Source of the DNA: an uncultured Clostridia bacterium
Lineage (GTDB): Bacteria; Bacillota; Clostridia; TANB77; CAG-508
Length of the DNA: 13,417 nt
Direction of reading: 5' to 3'
Assembly: GCA_944388635.1 (NCBI GenBank)
Contig: CALXJN010000025.1
Location: 1-13,417, forward strand
Under the pieces are notes generated by a model, which worked only from the letters and a program-made list of their open reading frames with translations, ran no database searches and was not told where the DNA came from. Positions 7,616-13,417 of this stretch are shown piece after piece (the first letter of the stretch is position 1; each line of letters begins with the position of its first letter). The position numbers and the translations under genes were made by a program.

Positions 7616-7676
7616 AAACTTCCAAGATTTATTGGTTAATATTAAAAATGTTAATCAGTAAAATTGGAAGTTTTTT
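7616..7676 (+). terminator. Terminator-like hairpin after spo0A
   Basis: The stem AAACTTCCAA/TTGGAAGTTT (7616-7625 with 7664-7673) is followed by a T run to 7676. The long AT-rich loop contains ATG 7648. It can end spo0A transcription. In a transcript starting near 7609 it would instead be a 5' structure hiding the peptide start. Confidence 0.6.
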
Positions 7677-7752
7677 AGTGCAGAAAATAGGAGTAACTAT
7701 CATAAACGTTGTTTTGTTAGGTACCATTTGTTGGTTACTACATAAACAATAA
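7648..7752 (+). CDS. Possible small hydrophobic peptide, type I toxin-like
   Basis: A 34-codon frame encodes one hydrophobic segment (IGVTIINVVLLGTICWLL) with a short basic end (HKQ). A shorter 24-codon version starts at GTG 7678, with GGAAG seven bases upstream; the ATG at 7648 has no clear Shine-Dalgarno. The stop is followed directly by the hairpin that ends the antisense RNA from 7831. A short membrane peptide convergent with an antisense RNA matches the plan of Fst/holin-like type I toxin-antitoxin loci. I cannot match the peptide to a named toxin, and it may be non-coding. Confidence 0.35.
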   Translation: MLISKIGSFLVQKIGVTIINVVLLGTICWLLHKQ

Positions 7753-7789
7753 AAAATAACCATTCTGCTTTGACGAGGGAATGGTTATT
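7750..7789 (-). terminator. Terminator of the small antisense RNA
   Basis: An 11-base-pair stem (7755-7765 with 7779-7789) is followed leftward by TTATTTTTTATTG. Read rightward the T run is weak, so it works best on the minus strand, although convergent toxin-antitoxin loci often share such a hairpin. Confidence 0.75.
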
Positions 7790-7831
7790 AATCAAACTTT
7801 CGGCAACCACTTTCGTGGTTTCTCATTTTCT
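7750..7831 (-). ncRNA. Small antisense RNA, candidate type I antitoxin
   Basis: A consensus promoter on the minus strand (7838-7866) and a perfect intrinsic terminator (7750-7789) enclose a transcript of about 80 bases. It contains a first hairpin AACCAC-gaaa-GTGGTT (7805-7820) and a terminator stem AATAACCATTC/GAATGGTTATT (7755-7765 with 7779-7789), then a T run. No convincing reading frame lies in it. Its 3' end just overlaps the end of the hydrophobic peptide frame on the other strand. Antitoxin function is inferred from this layout. Confidence 0.6.
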
Positions 7832-7837
7832 ACTTAT

Positions 7838-7866
7838 ATTATACACAGATTAAATTCATTTGTCAA
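7838..7866 (-). promoter_or_regulatory. Perfect-consensus SigmaA promoter, leftward
   Basis: TTGACA (7861-7866), exactly 17 bases, and TATAAT (7838-7843): both hexamers and the spacing match consensus. It is the strongest promoter in the window and drives the small antisense RNA. Confidence 0.85.
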
Positions 7867-7881
7867 ATATTTAAAAAATAC

Positions 7882-7910
7882 TTGTTTTAATTCTCGTAAT
7901 ATGATATAAA
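7882..7910 (+). promoter_or_regulatory. walR: Promoter for walRK
   Basis: TTGTTT (7882-7887), a 17-base spacer and TATAAA (7905-7910), with an extended -10 (TGA before TATAAA). The leader is about 35 bases and carries AAAGGCGG before ATG 7953. Confidence 0.6.
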
Positions 7911-7952
7911 ATAAATAGAAATAAAGTCTTAAATGAAAGGCGGAAATTCAAA

Positions 7953-8679
7953 ATGTACGATGAGGATAAAAAAACAATATTAATAGTAGATGATGAGCAA
8001 TCTATAATTGATATACTAGTGTATAATCTAAAAAAAGAAGGATATAACACAATAGAAGCAAATGACGGAATGGCAGCAGTAGAAATAGCATTAGAGAAAA
8101 AGCCAGACTTAATATTACTTGATATAATGCTTCCAAAAATGGACGGACTTACTGCGTGCAAAAAAATTAAAAACACTTTAAATGTACCAATACTTATTTT
8201 ATCAGCAAAGGATGAAGAATTAGATAAAATAGTAGGATTAGAGCTAGGTGCAGATGATTATATAACAAAACCATTTAGTGTAAGAGAATTAATGGCAAGA
8301 GTAAAAGCAAATTTGAGAAAATTGGAAGCAACAGAAAAATCACAAGCAGATAATAGAGAAGAAAAAAGCCAACACAAAATAGAAGTTGGAGATTTACTTT
8401 TAGATGTAGACAGATTTGAGGTAAAGGTAAGAGGAGAAAAAGTAGATTTAACAGTAAGAGAATTTGAAGTTTTAAAATATCTAGCAAGCCAACCTCGGAC
8501 AAATTGTTTCAAGAGAATTATTACTTGAAAAAGTTTGGGGATATGAATATTTTGGAGATATAAGAACAGTTGATGTTACAGTAAGAAGAATAAGAGAAAA
8601 AATTGAAGATGACACAACAAACCCACAAATACTCGTGACCAAAAGAGGCGTAGGATATTATATAGCAAAACCAGAATAA
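7953..8679 (+). CDS. walR: OmpR/PhoB-type response regulator WalR-like, interrupted by a +1 shift at CGG
   Basis: The response regulator of a two-component pair with the kinase downstream; WalR/YycF-type regulators control cell-wall turnover genes and are often essential. The receiver domain (residues about 8-122) has Asp13/Asp14, the phosphoacceptor Asp57 in LLDIMLP, Ser84 in LSAKD and Lys106 in TKPFS. The OmpR-type winged helix begins near 143. The first frame stops at 8526-8528, after 191 codons, in the middle of the winged helix. The rest is in the +1 frame: GQIVSRELLLEKVWGYEY, then RTVDVTVRRIREKIE and GVGYYIAKPE, ending at 8679. Skipping C8496 of the in-frame CGG (8496-8498) gives a 241-residue protein of normal length with the family motif QPGQIVSRE. 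Without the shift the recognition helix is lost. PhoP is an alternative name; the paired PAS-containing kinase favours WalR. Confidence 0.9.
8496..8499 (+). other. walR: +1 frameshift site 3: CCT C GGA
   Basis: In-frame CGG at codon 182 of walR. Skipping C8496 reads GGA CAA ATT GTT TCA and restores Pro-Gly-Gln-Ile-Val-Ser, a conserved turn in OmpR-type regulators. Without the shift translation stops ten codons later at TGA 8526-8528. Confidence 0.8.
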
Positions 8680-8700
8680 TAAATTAATATTTAGGCAAAT

Positions 8701-8727
8701 ATAAGGGTGCTAAAATAGCACCCTTAT
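8701..8727 (+). terminator. Hairpin between walR and walK
   Basis: A perfect 12-base-pair stem (8701-8712 with 8716-8727) with an AAA loop. Only TTATTAACTA follows, so it is a weak or partial terminator. It may set the walR to walK ratio by attenuation or stabilise the walR message. Confidence 0.55.
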
Positions 8728-8766
8728 TAACTAAGTGGAAATAGATACAAAGGGAGAAATAAAAAA

Positions 8767-10204
8767 ATGTTAAAGACAATACAAATAAAAATAGTATTAA
8801 TATTTTTAGTATTAGGAATAGCTATAATTGGAACAATGGGCTATGTTAATTATATAAATATGCAAACAATAACACAGCAGACAATAACAAATGTAGAAGA
8901 ATATAAAACAATATTACAAACATACCAAGAACAAGTTAAATTAATAACTATATATACAATACTTATATTTACAATGATAAGTCTGCTTGTAGGGGTGTTT
9001 GTAACTCAAAAAGTAATTGCACCAATAAGCAGATTAATAAGCAATGCAAAAAAAATAACTTCAGGAGAAGAAATAGAAACAAAAGAACTAGAAAAAACAA
9101 AAAAGCAAAGTGAAGTAGATGACCTAGTAAATGCATTTTATATGATGACAAAAGAGTTAAAAGAAAATTTAAATGAAGTATCAAGAAAAAAGAACCAAAT
9201 AGAAACAATATTATTGCATATGACAGACGGAATTATAGCATTTAATATGGAAGGAAGGATACTTCTAATAAACCCAGCAGCTACAAGGTTACTTAGATTA
9301 ATTCCAGAAGATGAAAATTTTGAAAAAATATTTGCAAAATTAAATGTAGATGTAAACCTAGAAAAAATAATTTATCTTGAAAATTGGACATCAACAGAAG
9401 AAAAAGTAACAATTGGAGATAATCATGTGCACATGTATTTTGCACCACTAAAAAATGATGATGATACACCAGCAGGGGTAATTGTTGTAATACAAGATAT
9501 TACAGAACATGTAAAACTAGATAATATGAGAAAAGAATTTGTTGCAGATGTATCACATGAATTAAAAACGCCAATTACATCAATAATGGGGTATGCAGAT
9601 ACACTTTTAGAAGATGAATATGATAAAGAAACGAAAGATAAATTTTTAACAGTAATTGCAACAGAAGCAAGGAGAATGGCAAAACTTGTTACAGACCTTC
9701 TATCTTTATCAAGATTTGACAATAATGAAATAAAAACACAAAAGGAAGAGTTTGATTTAGGAGAACTTGTAAAACAATGTCAAGATAAAGTGCAACTAGA
9801 AATCGAAAAAAAGCATCATACTGTGGAATGTTTTGTAACAGCAAATGTTCCAGCAGTATATGCAGATAAAGAGGGAATTGAAAGAGTAGTTTTAAATATT
9901 TTGACTAATAGTATAAAATATACATTAGAAGGTGGAAATATTAAAATATATGTTGGATTTGTATACAATGATGCATATATAAAAATTATAGATAATGGAA
10001 TAGGAATACCAGAAGAAGATTTAAGTCGTATTTTTGATAGATTTTACAGAGTAGACAAGGCAAGAACTAGAGAAATGGGAGGAACAGGGCTTCGGATTAT
10101 CAATTGCAAAAGAAATACTAGATAAAAATAATGGAAGTATAGACATAAAAAGTAAAAAAGGAGAAGGGACAGAAGTTGTAATTAAAATACCAACAAAAAA
10201 GTAG
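8767..10204 (+). CDS. walK: WalK-like sensor histidine kinase, interrupted by a +1 shift at CGG
   Basis: A membrane sensor kinase, the likely partner of the upstream regulator. Membrane helices lie at about residues 8-28 and 60-80 with only about 30 residues outside, much shorter than the B. subtilis WalK sensor region. A HAMP domain follows (about 80-135), then PAS (about 145-245), HisKA with His264 in DVSHELKTP, and the ATP-binding domain: N box LNILTNSIKYT (376-386), DNGIGIP (409-415) and FDRFYRVDKAR. The first frame stops at 10123-10125, after 452 codons, inside the G2 box. The +1 frame completes it: GLSIAKEILDKNNGS, then KGEGTEVVIKIP, ending at 10204. Skipping C10093 of the in-frame CGG (10093-10095) gives 478 residues and restores GGTGLGLSI exactly. 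The kinase should not be active without the shift. Confidence 0.92.
10093..10096 (+). other. walK: +1 frameshift site 4: CTT C GGA
   Basis: In-frame CGG at codon 443 of walK. Skipping C10093 reads GGA TTA TCA ATT GCA and restores the G2 box GTGLGLSIA, whose second Gly-Leu is nearly invariant in histidine kinases. Without the shift translation stops ten codons later at TAA 10123-10125. A GGGAGG lies 11 bases upstream, but it encodes the G2 box and has no counterpart at the other sites. Confidence 0.8.
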
Positions 10205-10212
10205 TGTAGTAC

Positions 10213-10242
10213 TTGATTTTCAAGGAAGAATTGATATATAAT
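10213..10242 (+). promoter_or_regulatory. Promoter for lepB-holB-ricT
   Basis: TTGATT (10213-10218), an 18-base spacer and TATAAT (10237-10242). It starts nine bases after the rebuilt walK stop and is followed by GGAAGGAAG before ATG 10273. Confidence 0.55.
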
Positions 10243-10272
10243 ATAATGTACAATTTGGAAGGAAGAAAATAA

Positions 10273-10917
10273 ATGGATACAGAGAAGAAAAATAATATAA
10301 AAGAAGTAATAGAGTGGATAATATGCATAGTAATTGCAGTAGTTTTAGCTTTATTAGTTAGACATTATGTATTTACACCTACAGTTGTAAGACAAGTTTC
10401 AATGAAGACAACTTTAGAACAAGGAGATAGACTAATACTTAATAGGTGGTGCATTACAACTAATCAAGAAATAAAAAGAGGAGATATAATCACATTTGAG
10501 GCACCATCAGTATTAGATAAAGAAGATATAGTATTTGATAAAGAGAATCCAGTAGCAATATATAATTACGAACCTAGCAATATATTTTCAAAATTTATGT
10601 ATTATGTTTTAGAATTTAGCAAAACAAGCTACATAAAAAGAGTAATAGCAGTTGCAGGAGACAATATTTTAATAAAAAATGGAAAAGTATATCTAAATGG
10701 CGAATTATTAGAAGAGGAATATCTAGCAGAAGGTGTATATACAGAAAGAACTGGTGCATTTTATGATATAACTGTTCCAGAAGGATATGTGTTTGCAATG
10801 GGTGACAATAGAATGCAAAGTGAAGATTGCAGAGTGTTTGGTTGCATTCCTATAGATAAAATTGAGAGTAAAGTGGCATTTAGATTTTGGCCATTCAGTA
10901 AATTTGGAGAAGTTTAG
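10273..10917 (+). CDS. lepB: Signal peptidase I
   Basis: The membrane serine protease that removes signal peptides from exported proteins, probably including the LPXTG protein here. It has 214 residues, with an N-terminal membrane helix (about 13-29), catalytic Ser43 in VRQVSMKTTL, GDRLILNR (51-58) and catalytic Lys122 in YIKRVIAVAGD. The last box is GDNRMQSEDCRVFG (178-190), where the usual DSR has become DCR. The Ser box also differs from the common G-x-S-M-x-P-T-L form by having Gln in place of Gly and Thr in place of Pro. The catalytic Ser and Lys are kept, so activity is expected. There is an insertion of moderate length (about 80-115). No frame break or in-frame CGG is present. holB follows 18 bases later. 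Confidence 0.92.
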   Translation: MDTEKKNNIKEVIEWIICIVIAVVLALLVRHYVFTPTVVRQVSMKTTLEQGDRLILNRWCITTNQEIKRGDIITFEAPSVLDKEDIVFDKENPVAIYNYEPSNIFSKFMYYVLEFSKTSYIKRVIAVAGDNILIKNGKVYLNGELLEEEYLAEGVYTERTGAFYDITVPEGYVFAMGDNRMQSEDCRVFGCIPIDKIESKVAFRFWPFSKFGEV

Positions 10918-10935
10918 AAAGGAAAATGAGCAAAA

Positions 10936-11718
10936 TTGAAAAATGCACAAATAGAAGAATTACTAAAAAATACTATAAAATCAAAAAAAGTTGTTAATGG
11001 GTATATGTTTTCTGGAAGCGGAAAAACAAAGAATTATGACTATGCAAAGAAATTTGCAAAAATGATATTGTGTTTAAGTCCAGAAGATGAAGAATGTAAA
11101 AAGTGTAAGTCGTGTTTGATGTTTGATGATGATAACCATTCAGATTATTTTGAAATAAATAAAGAAAGCTCAGAAAGCATAAAGATAGATGAAATTCGAG
11201 GAATGCAAGAAAGAATAGCAGAAAAGCCTATAACATCAAGTAAAAAAGTATATTTGATAAACAATGCTGAACAAATGACTCAAGAGGCACAAAATTGTTT
11301 ACTAAAAACACTAGAAGAGCCACCAGATTTTATAACAATTCTACTTGTTGCAAATAACGAAAATACAATACTTCCAACCATAAAATCAAGATGTACTAAA
11401 ATTGTATTTACAGAAGAAAATGTAGAAGAATTATCAGAAGAAGAAAAAGAAAGATACAAATCATTAGAAAAAATATTTGGAAATATAAACAAATACAAAA
11501 GTATAGATTTATTAAATAAATTGGATGTTTTATATAAAGATAAGGATAATATTTTGGAAAATCTAGATTTTATAAATATGATTTTAATAAATAAAGTAAA
11601 AGAAAATATTAAATATGCTAAATACATCGATTATGTAGAAGAAACAAAAACTAGGTTAAAATCCAATAGTAATTATGATATGTGTATAGATAATCTCATT
11701 TTAAAAATTTGGGAATAG
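10936..11718 (+). CDS. holB: DNA polymerase III delta' subunit
   Basis: Delta' is a fixed subunit of the clamp loader that places the sliding clamp on DNA. It has 260 residues, shorter than most family members, with the C-terminal domain reduced. The AAA+ fold is clear: MFSGSGKTKNY (degenerate Walker A), four cysteines of a zinc module (Cys46, 54, 57, 60), KKVYLINNAEQMTQEAQNCL, KTLEEPP and the SRC motif in IKSRCTKIVF. The start is uncertain. TTG 10936 is the only good in-frame choice, about 13 bases after AAAGG; the nearby ATG at 10926 is in another frame. The holB-ricT order is the same as in B. subtilis. No in-frame CGG is present. Confidence 0.88.
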   Translation: MKNAQIEELLKNTIKSKKVVNGYMFSGSGKTKNYDYAKKFAKMILCLSPEDEECKKCKSCLMFDDDNHSDYFEINKESSESIKIDEIRGMQERIAEKPITSSKKVYLINNAEQMTQEAQNCLLKTLEEPPDFITILLVANNENTILPTIKSRCTKIVFTEENVEELSEEEKERYKSLEKIFGNINKYKSIDLLNKLDVLYKDKDNILENLDFINMILINKVKENIKYAKYIDYVEETKTRLKSNSNYDMCIDNLILKIWE

Positions 11719-11729
11719 GAGGAAAAGTA

Positions 11730-12635
11730 TTGAAAACAGTAACCATAGTAGGAATCAGAATAAAAAAGCCAGGAAAAGTATATTACTTTGATCCAGGAAA
11801 ATATAAATTTAATGTAGGAGACTACGTAATTGTAGAAACAGCACTTGGAGAAGAATATGCCGAAGTTGTAATAGCTAACAAAGAGATATCTGAAGAAAGA
11901 ATAGTTAGCCCATTAAAACCAGTAAAAAGAAAAGCAACAGAAAAAGATAAAAAACATTATGAAGAAAATAAGAAAAAAGAAAAAGAAGCATTTAATATAG
12001 CTTTAAAAAATATTAAAAAGCATAAATTAGAAATGAATTTAATAGATGTAGAATATAAATTTGATAATAGTAAAATCTTATTTTATTTTACAGCAGACGG
12101 AAGAATTGACTTTAGAGAACTTGTAAAAGATTTGGCAGCAATATTTAAAACAAGAATAGAGCTAAGACAAATAGGAATAAGAGATGAGATAAAAAGAATA
12201 GGTGGAAATGGTATTTGTGGAAGAGAATTGTGTTGCTGTACTTTTCTATCAAATTTCGAAACAGTATCAATAAAAATGGCAAAGGAACAAAATTTATCAC
12301 TTACTCCTTCCAAAATTTCAGGAGCGTGTGGAAGGCTCATGTGCTGTCTAAAATATGAACAAGAAGTATATGAAGAAAAACTTGCAAGACTTCCAAAGCC
12401 AGGAGCAATAGTAAAAACAGCAGACGGAGAAGGTATAGTTGAAACTGTAGAAACTCTAAAAGAAATGGTAAAAGTAAAAATAGAAAATAAAGATGATATT
12501 AAAATAAAAAAATATCCGGTAAGTGAAATTACAATTATAAAAGACGCAAAAGAAGAGGAAGAACATATTGATGAAAATGATTTAAAAGAATTAGAAGAAA
12601 TGGAAGCACTAGATAAAAAAGATAGAGAAGAATAG
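11730..12635 (+). CDS. ricT: RicT/YaaT, PSP1-domain protein
   Basis: In B. subtilis, RicT (YaaT) forms a complex with RicA and RicF that carries Fe-S clusters, adjusts RNase Y cleavage and aids Spo0A activation. Here it has 301 residues. TTG 11730 is chosen because AGGAGG lies 8 bases upstream and the protein then begins KTVTIVGIRIKKPGKVYYF, as in the family. The central PSP1 domain carries the conserved cysteines in GICGRELCCCTF and GACGRLMCCLKYE and the motif SIKMAKEQNLSL. The C-terminus is a charged tail (about residues 270-301). It starts 11 bases after holB, in conserved order with it. No frame break or in-frame CGG is present. The family's link to sporulation fits the presence of spo0A and spoIVA. 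Confidence 0.93.
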   Translation: MKTVTIVGIRIKKPGKVYYFDPGKYKFNVGDYVIVETALGEEYAEVVIANKEISEERIVSPLKPVKRKATEKDKKHYEENKKKEKEAFNIALKNIKKHKLEMNLIDVEYKFDNSKILFYFTADGRIDFRELVKDLAAIFKTRIELRQIGIRDEIKRIGGNGICGRELCCCTFLSNFETVSIKMAKEQNLSLTPSKISGACGRLMCCLKYEQEVYEEKLARLPKPGAIVKTADGEGIVETVETLKEMVKVKIENKDDIKIKKYPVSEITIIKDAKEEEEHIDENDLKELEEMEALDKKDREE

Positions 12636-12746
12636 TAATTCTGAAAAAACTATGAATTGCTAGGTAAGCAGGTTTAAAATCAATGAAACGTACTATGTAG
12701 ACGTTAATTTGCTTTTTAAAATCAGAAGAAAGGAGGCACAAATAAA

Positions 12747-12917
12747 ATGGCATACAAGATAACAGATAAATGTATAAGCTGTGGAGCATGTGCAGCATCT
12801 TGCCCTGTTGAATGCATATCACAAGGAGAAAATAAATTTGAAATAAATCCAGATTTATGTATAGGATGCGGAACTTGCGCAGGAGTTTGCCCAGTAGGAG
12901 CACCAGAAGAAGAATAA
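12747..12917 (+). CDS. 2[4Fe-4S] ferredoxin
   Basis: A small electron carrier of 56 residues, the normal clostridial ferredoxin size. Two cluster motifs are complete: Cys9, Cys12, Cys15, Cys19-Pro (CISCGACAASCP) and Cys38, Cys41, Cys44, Cys48-Pro (CIGCGTCAGVCP). AGGAGG lies about 10 bases before the start. It has its own short upstream gap (111 bases after ricT) and a strong terminator downstream, so it may be expressed separately and highly. No in-frame CGG is present; the CGG in TGC GGA is out of frame. Confidence 0.95.
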   Translation: MAYKITDKCISCGACAASCPVECISQGENKFEINPDLCIGCGTCAGVCPVGAPEEE

Positions 12918-12935
12918 ATATATAAATAGTGTTAT

Positions 12936-12980
12936 AAAAAGTACACCTAAAATGTGGAAAGCATTGTAGGTGTACTTTTT
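12936..12980 (+). terminator. Bidirectional terminator after the ferredoxin
   Basis: A perfect 14-base-pair stem AAAAAGTACACCTA/TAGGTGTACTTTTT (12936-12949 with 12967-12980) has A and T runs at its ends, so it can act on both strands. It sits 18 bases after the ferredoxin stop. Confidence 0.85.
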
Positions 12981-13029
12981 GTCATGAACTTACTATAAAT
13001 AAGTTTATGATTTTTTAGGAAAGTACTGT

Positions 13030-13172
13030 AAAAAGTAAGGTACTATATAAAATTTATTTGCTCCTTGTTGGTCGACTCACAAGAAACTGTAAATGGCAAA
13101 GCCATAACAGTTTCTTAGCTCGCTTCCATGCTACGCGTCGCTACATAAATTTTATATAGTACCTTACTTTTT
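13030..13172. repeat. 143-base nested inverted repeat, possible MITE or structured RNA
   Basis: Perfect 28-base terminal arms (13030-13057 and 13145-13172) flank a more G+C-rich centre. The centre has its own hairpin: a 10-base-pair stem (13081-13090 with 13107-13116) and an inner 5-base-pair stem (13093-13097 with 13101-13105). There is no reading frame of note and no clear target-site duplication. The form suits a miniature inverted-repeat element or a structured non-coding RNA. There is no second copy in the window. Confidence 0.7.
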
Positions 13173-13207
13173 TTATATATTTTGAAATAGAAAATAATAA
13201 AAAATAA

Positions 13208-13236
13208 TTGATTAAATTTCAAAACAATGATATGAT
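13208..13236 (+). promoter_or_regulatory. Promoter for the membrane-anchored protein gene
   Basis: TTGATT (13208-13213), a 17-base spacer and TATGAT (13231-13236) with an extended -10 (TGA just before it). AAAGGAGGT follows before ATG 13267. Confidence 0.65.
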
Positions 13237-13266
13237 AATAACATAAAAAATAAAGGAGGTTTATTT

Positions 13267-13417
13267 ATGTCAGAAAAAGGAAATTCAAAAGCAATATTGT
13301 GTATTGTAATTGCGATAATTGTTGTAATAGCATTGGTTATAGGAGGATACTTTTTATTAAGAAATAAAGATGAGATTACAACAGGAACTGAGACTGCAAG
13401 TATAAAAAGTGAAGTAA
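13267..13417 (+). CDS. Membrane-anchored protein, partial (runs off the window)
   Basis: Only the first 50 residues are visible. They comprise a short polar start, one strongly hydrophobic helix (about residues 9-31, ending GGYFLLR) and a Thr/Ser/Glu-rich region after it. This is a signal anchor or uncleaved N-terminal helix with the rest probably outside the cell. The strong AAAGGAGGT site and upstream promoter support the start. The family cannot be told from this fragment. Confidence 0.75.
   Translation, partial: MSEKGNSKAILCIVIAIIVVIALVIGGYFLLRNKDEITTGTETASIKSEV

Noticed and set aside
5807..10096. Ordinary random sequencing errors as the cause of the four frame breaks
   Set aside because: Not fully excluded, but random indels would vary in base, context and codon phase. 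All four are an extra C at a codon boundary before GG, and three of the four are outside homopolymers.
5807..10096. prfB-type programmed frameshifting at a stop codon
   Set aside because: No stop codon is at the shift points and no shared Shine-Dalgarno-like element precedes them. The GGGAGG before the walK site encodes the G2 box and has no counterpart at the other sites.
5807..10096. Simple CGG codon reassignment to another amino acid
   Set aside because: Reassignment would keep the frame. Here the downstream homology is clearly in the +1 frame at every site.
10926..10940. ATG at 10926 as the holB start
   Set aside because: It is in a different frame from holB and meets a stop after a short run; TTG 10936 opens the conserved frame.
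12636..12746. Possible riboswitch or leader RNA before the ferredoxin gene
   Set aside because: Only short, weak pairings are visible and no known motif is recognised.
1..13417. CRISPR arrays, rRNA or tRNA genes
   Set aside because: No spaced direct repeats, cloverleaf folds or rRNA-like segments were seen on either strand.

Overview
The window comes from a very AT-rich, spore-forming Gram-positive bacterium, probably an uncultured member of the Clostridia. Two sporulation genes (spoIVA, spo0A), a sortase with its LPXTG substrate, the walRK signalling pair and the holB-ricT neighbourhood support this. Bases 1 to about 780 are the exception: they are close to half G+C, use ordinary CGG arginine codons and look like foreign or misjoined DNA.

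Layout: 1-760 holds the possible tail of a gene, a strong terminator and a leftward secreted-protein gene of unknown function. 1013-3045 is a rightward sortase plus LPXTG-anchored surface protein. 3025-4503 is spoIVA, leftward. 4709-6603 is a rightward flavoprotein (HI0933/YhiN/YtfP family) and a YigZ/IMPACT protein. 6775-7594 is spo0A. 7595-7952 holds a small antisense RNA and a possible hydrophobic peptide, resembling a type I toxin-antitoxin locus. 7953-10204 is walR-walK. 10273-12917 is signal peptidase I, holB, ricT and a 2[4Fe-4S] ferredoxin. 12918-13266 holds a terminator and a 143-base inverted repeat. A membrane-anchored protein begins at 13267 and runs off the end.

Main observation: four conserved genes (the flavoprotein, spo0A, walR, walK) are each split by exactly one +1 frame change, and every break has the same form. 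An in-frame CGG codon stands where the ribosome must skip its C and read the next three bases, GGN, as glycine: GCG-C-GGG, TCA-C-GGA, CCT-C-GGA and CTT-C-GGA. Skipping that one C restores each protein to full family length, and in three of the four it restores a glycine the family conserves. I found no other in-frame CGG in the AT-rich genes, although about 25 out-of-frame CGG trinucleotides occur there without any frame break. CGT, CGC and CGA do occur in-frame as arginine codons. This fits CGG being unassigned in this organism (no tRNA-Arg with a CCG anticodon) and acting as a +1 frameshift signal, so that CGGN is in effect a four-base glycine codon. Systematic sequence error is the main competing explanation and cannot be excluded from one window.

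Functionally, Spo0A, SpoIVA and probably RicT concern sporulation. WalRK, signal peptidase I, the sortase and its substrate concern the cell envelope. If the frameshift is real, sporulation entry (Spo0A) and wall homeostasis (WalRK) both depend on it.
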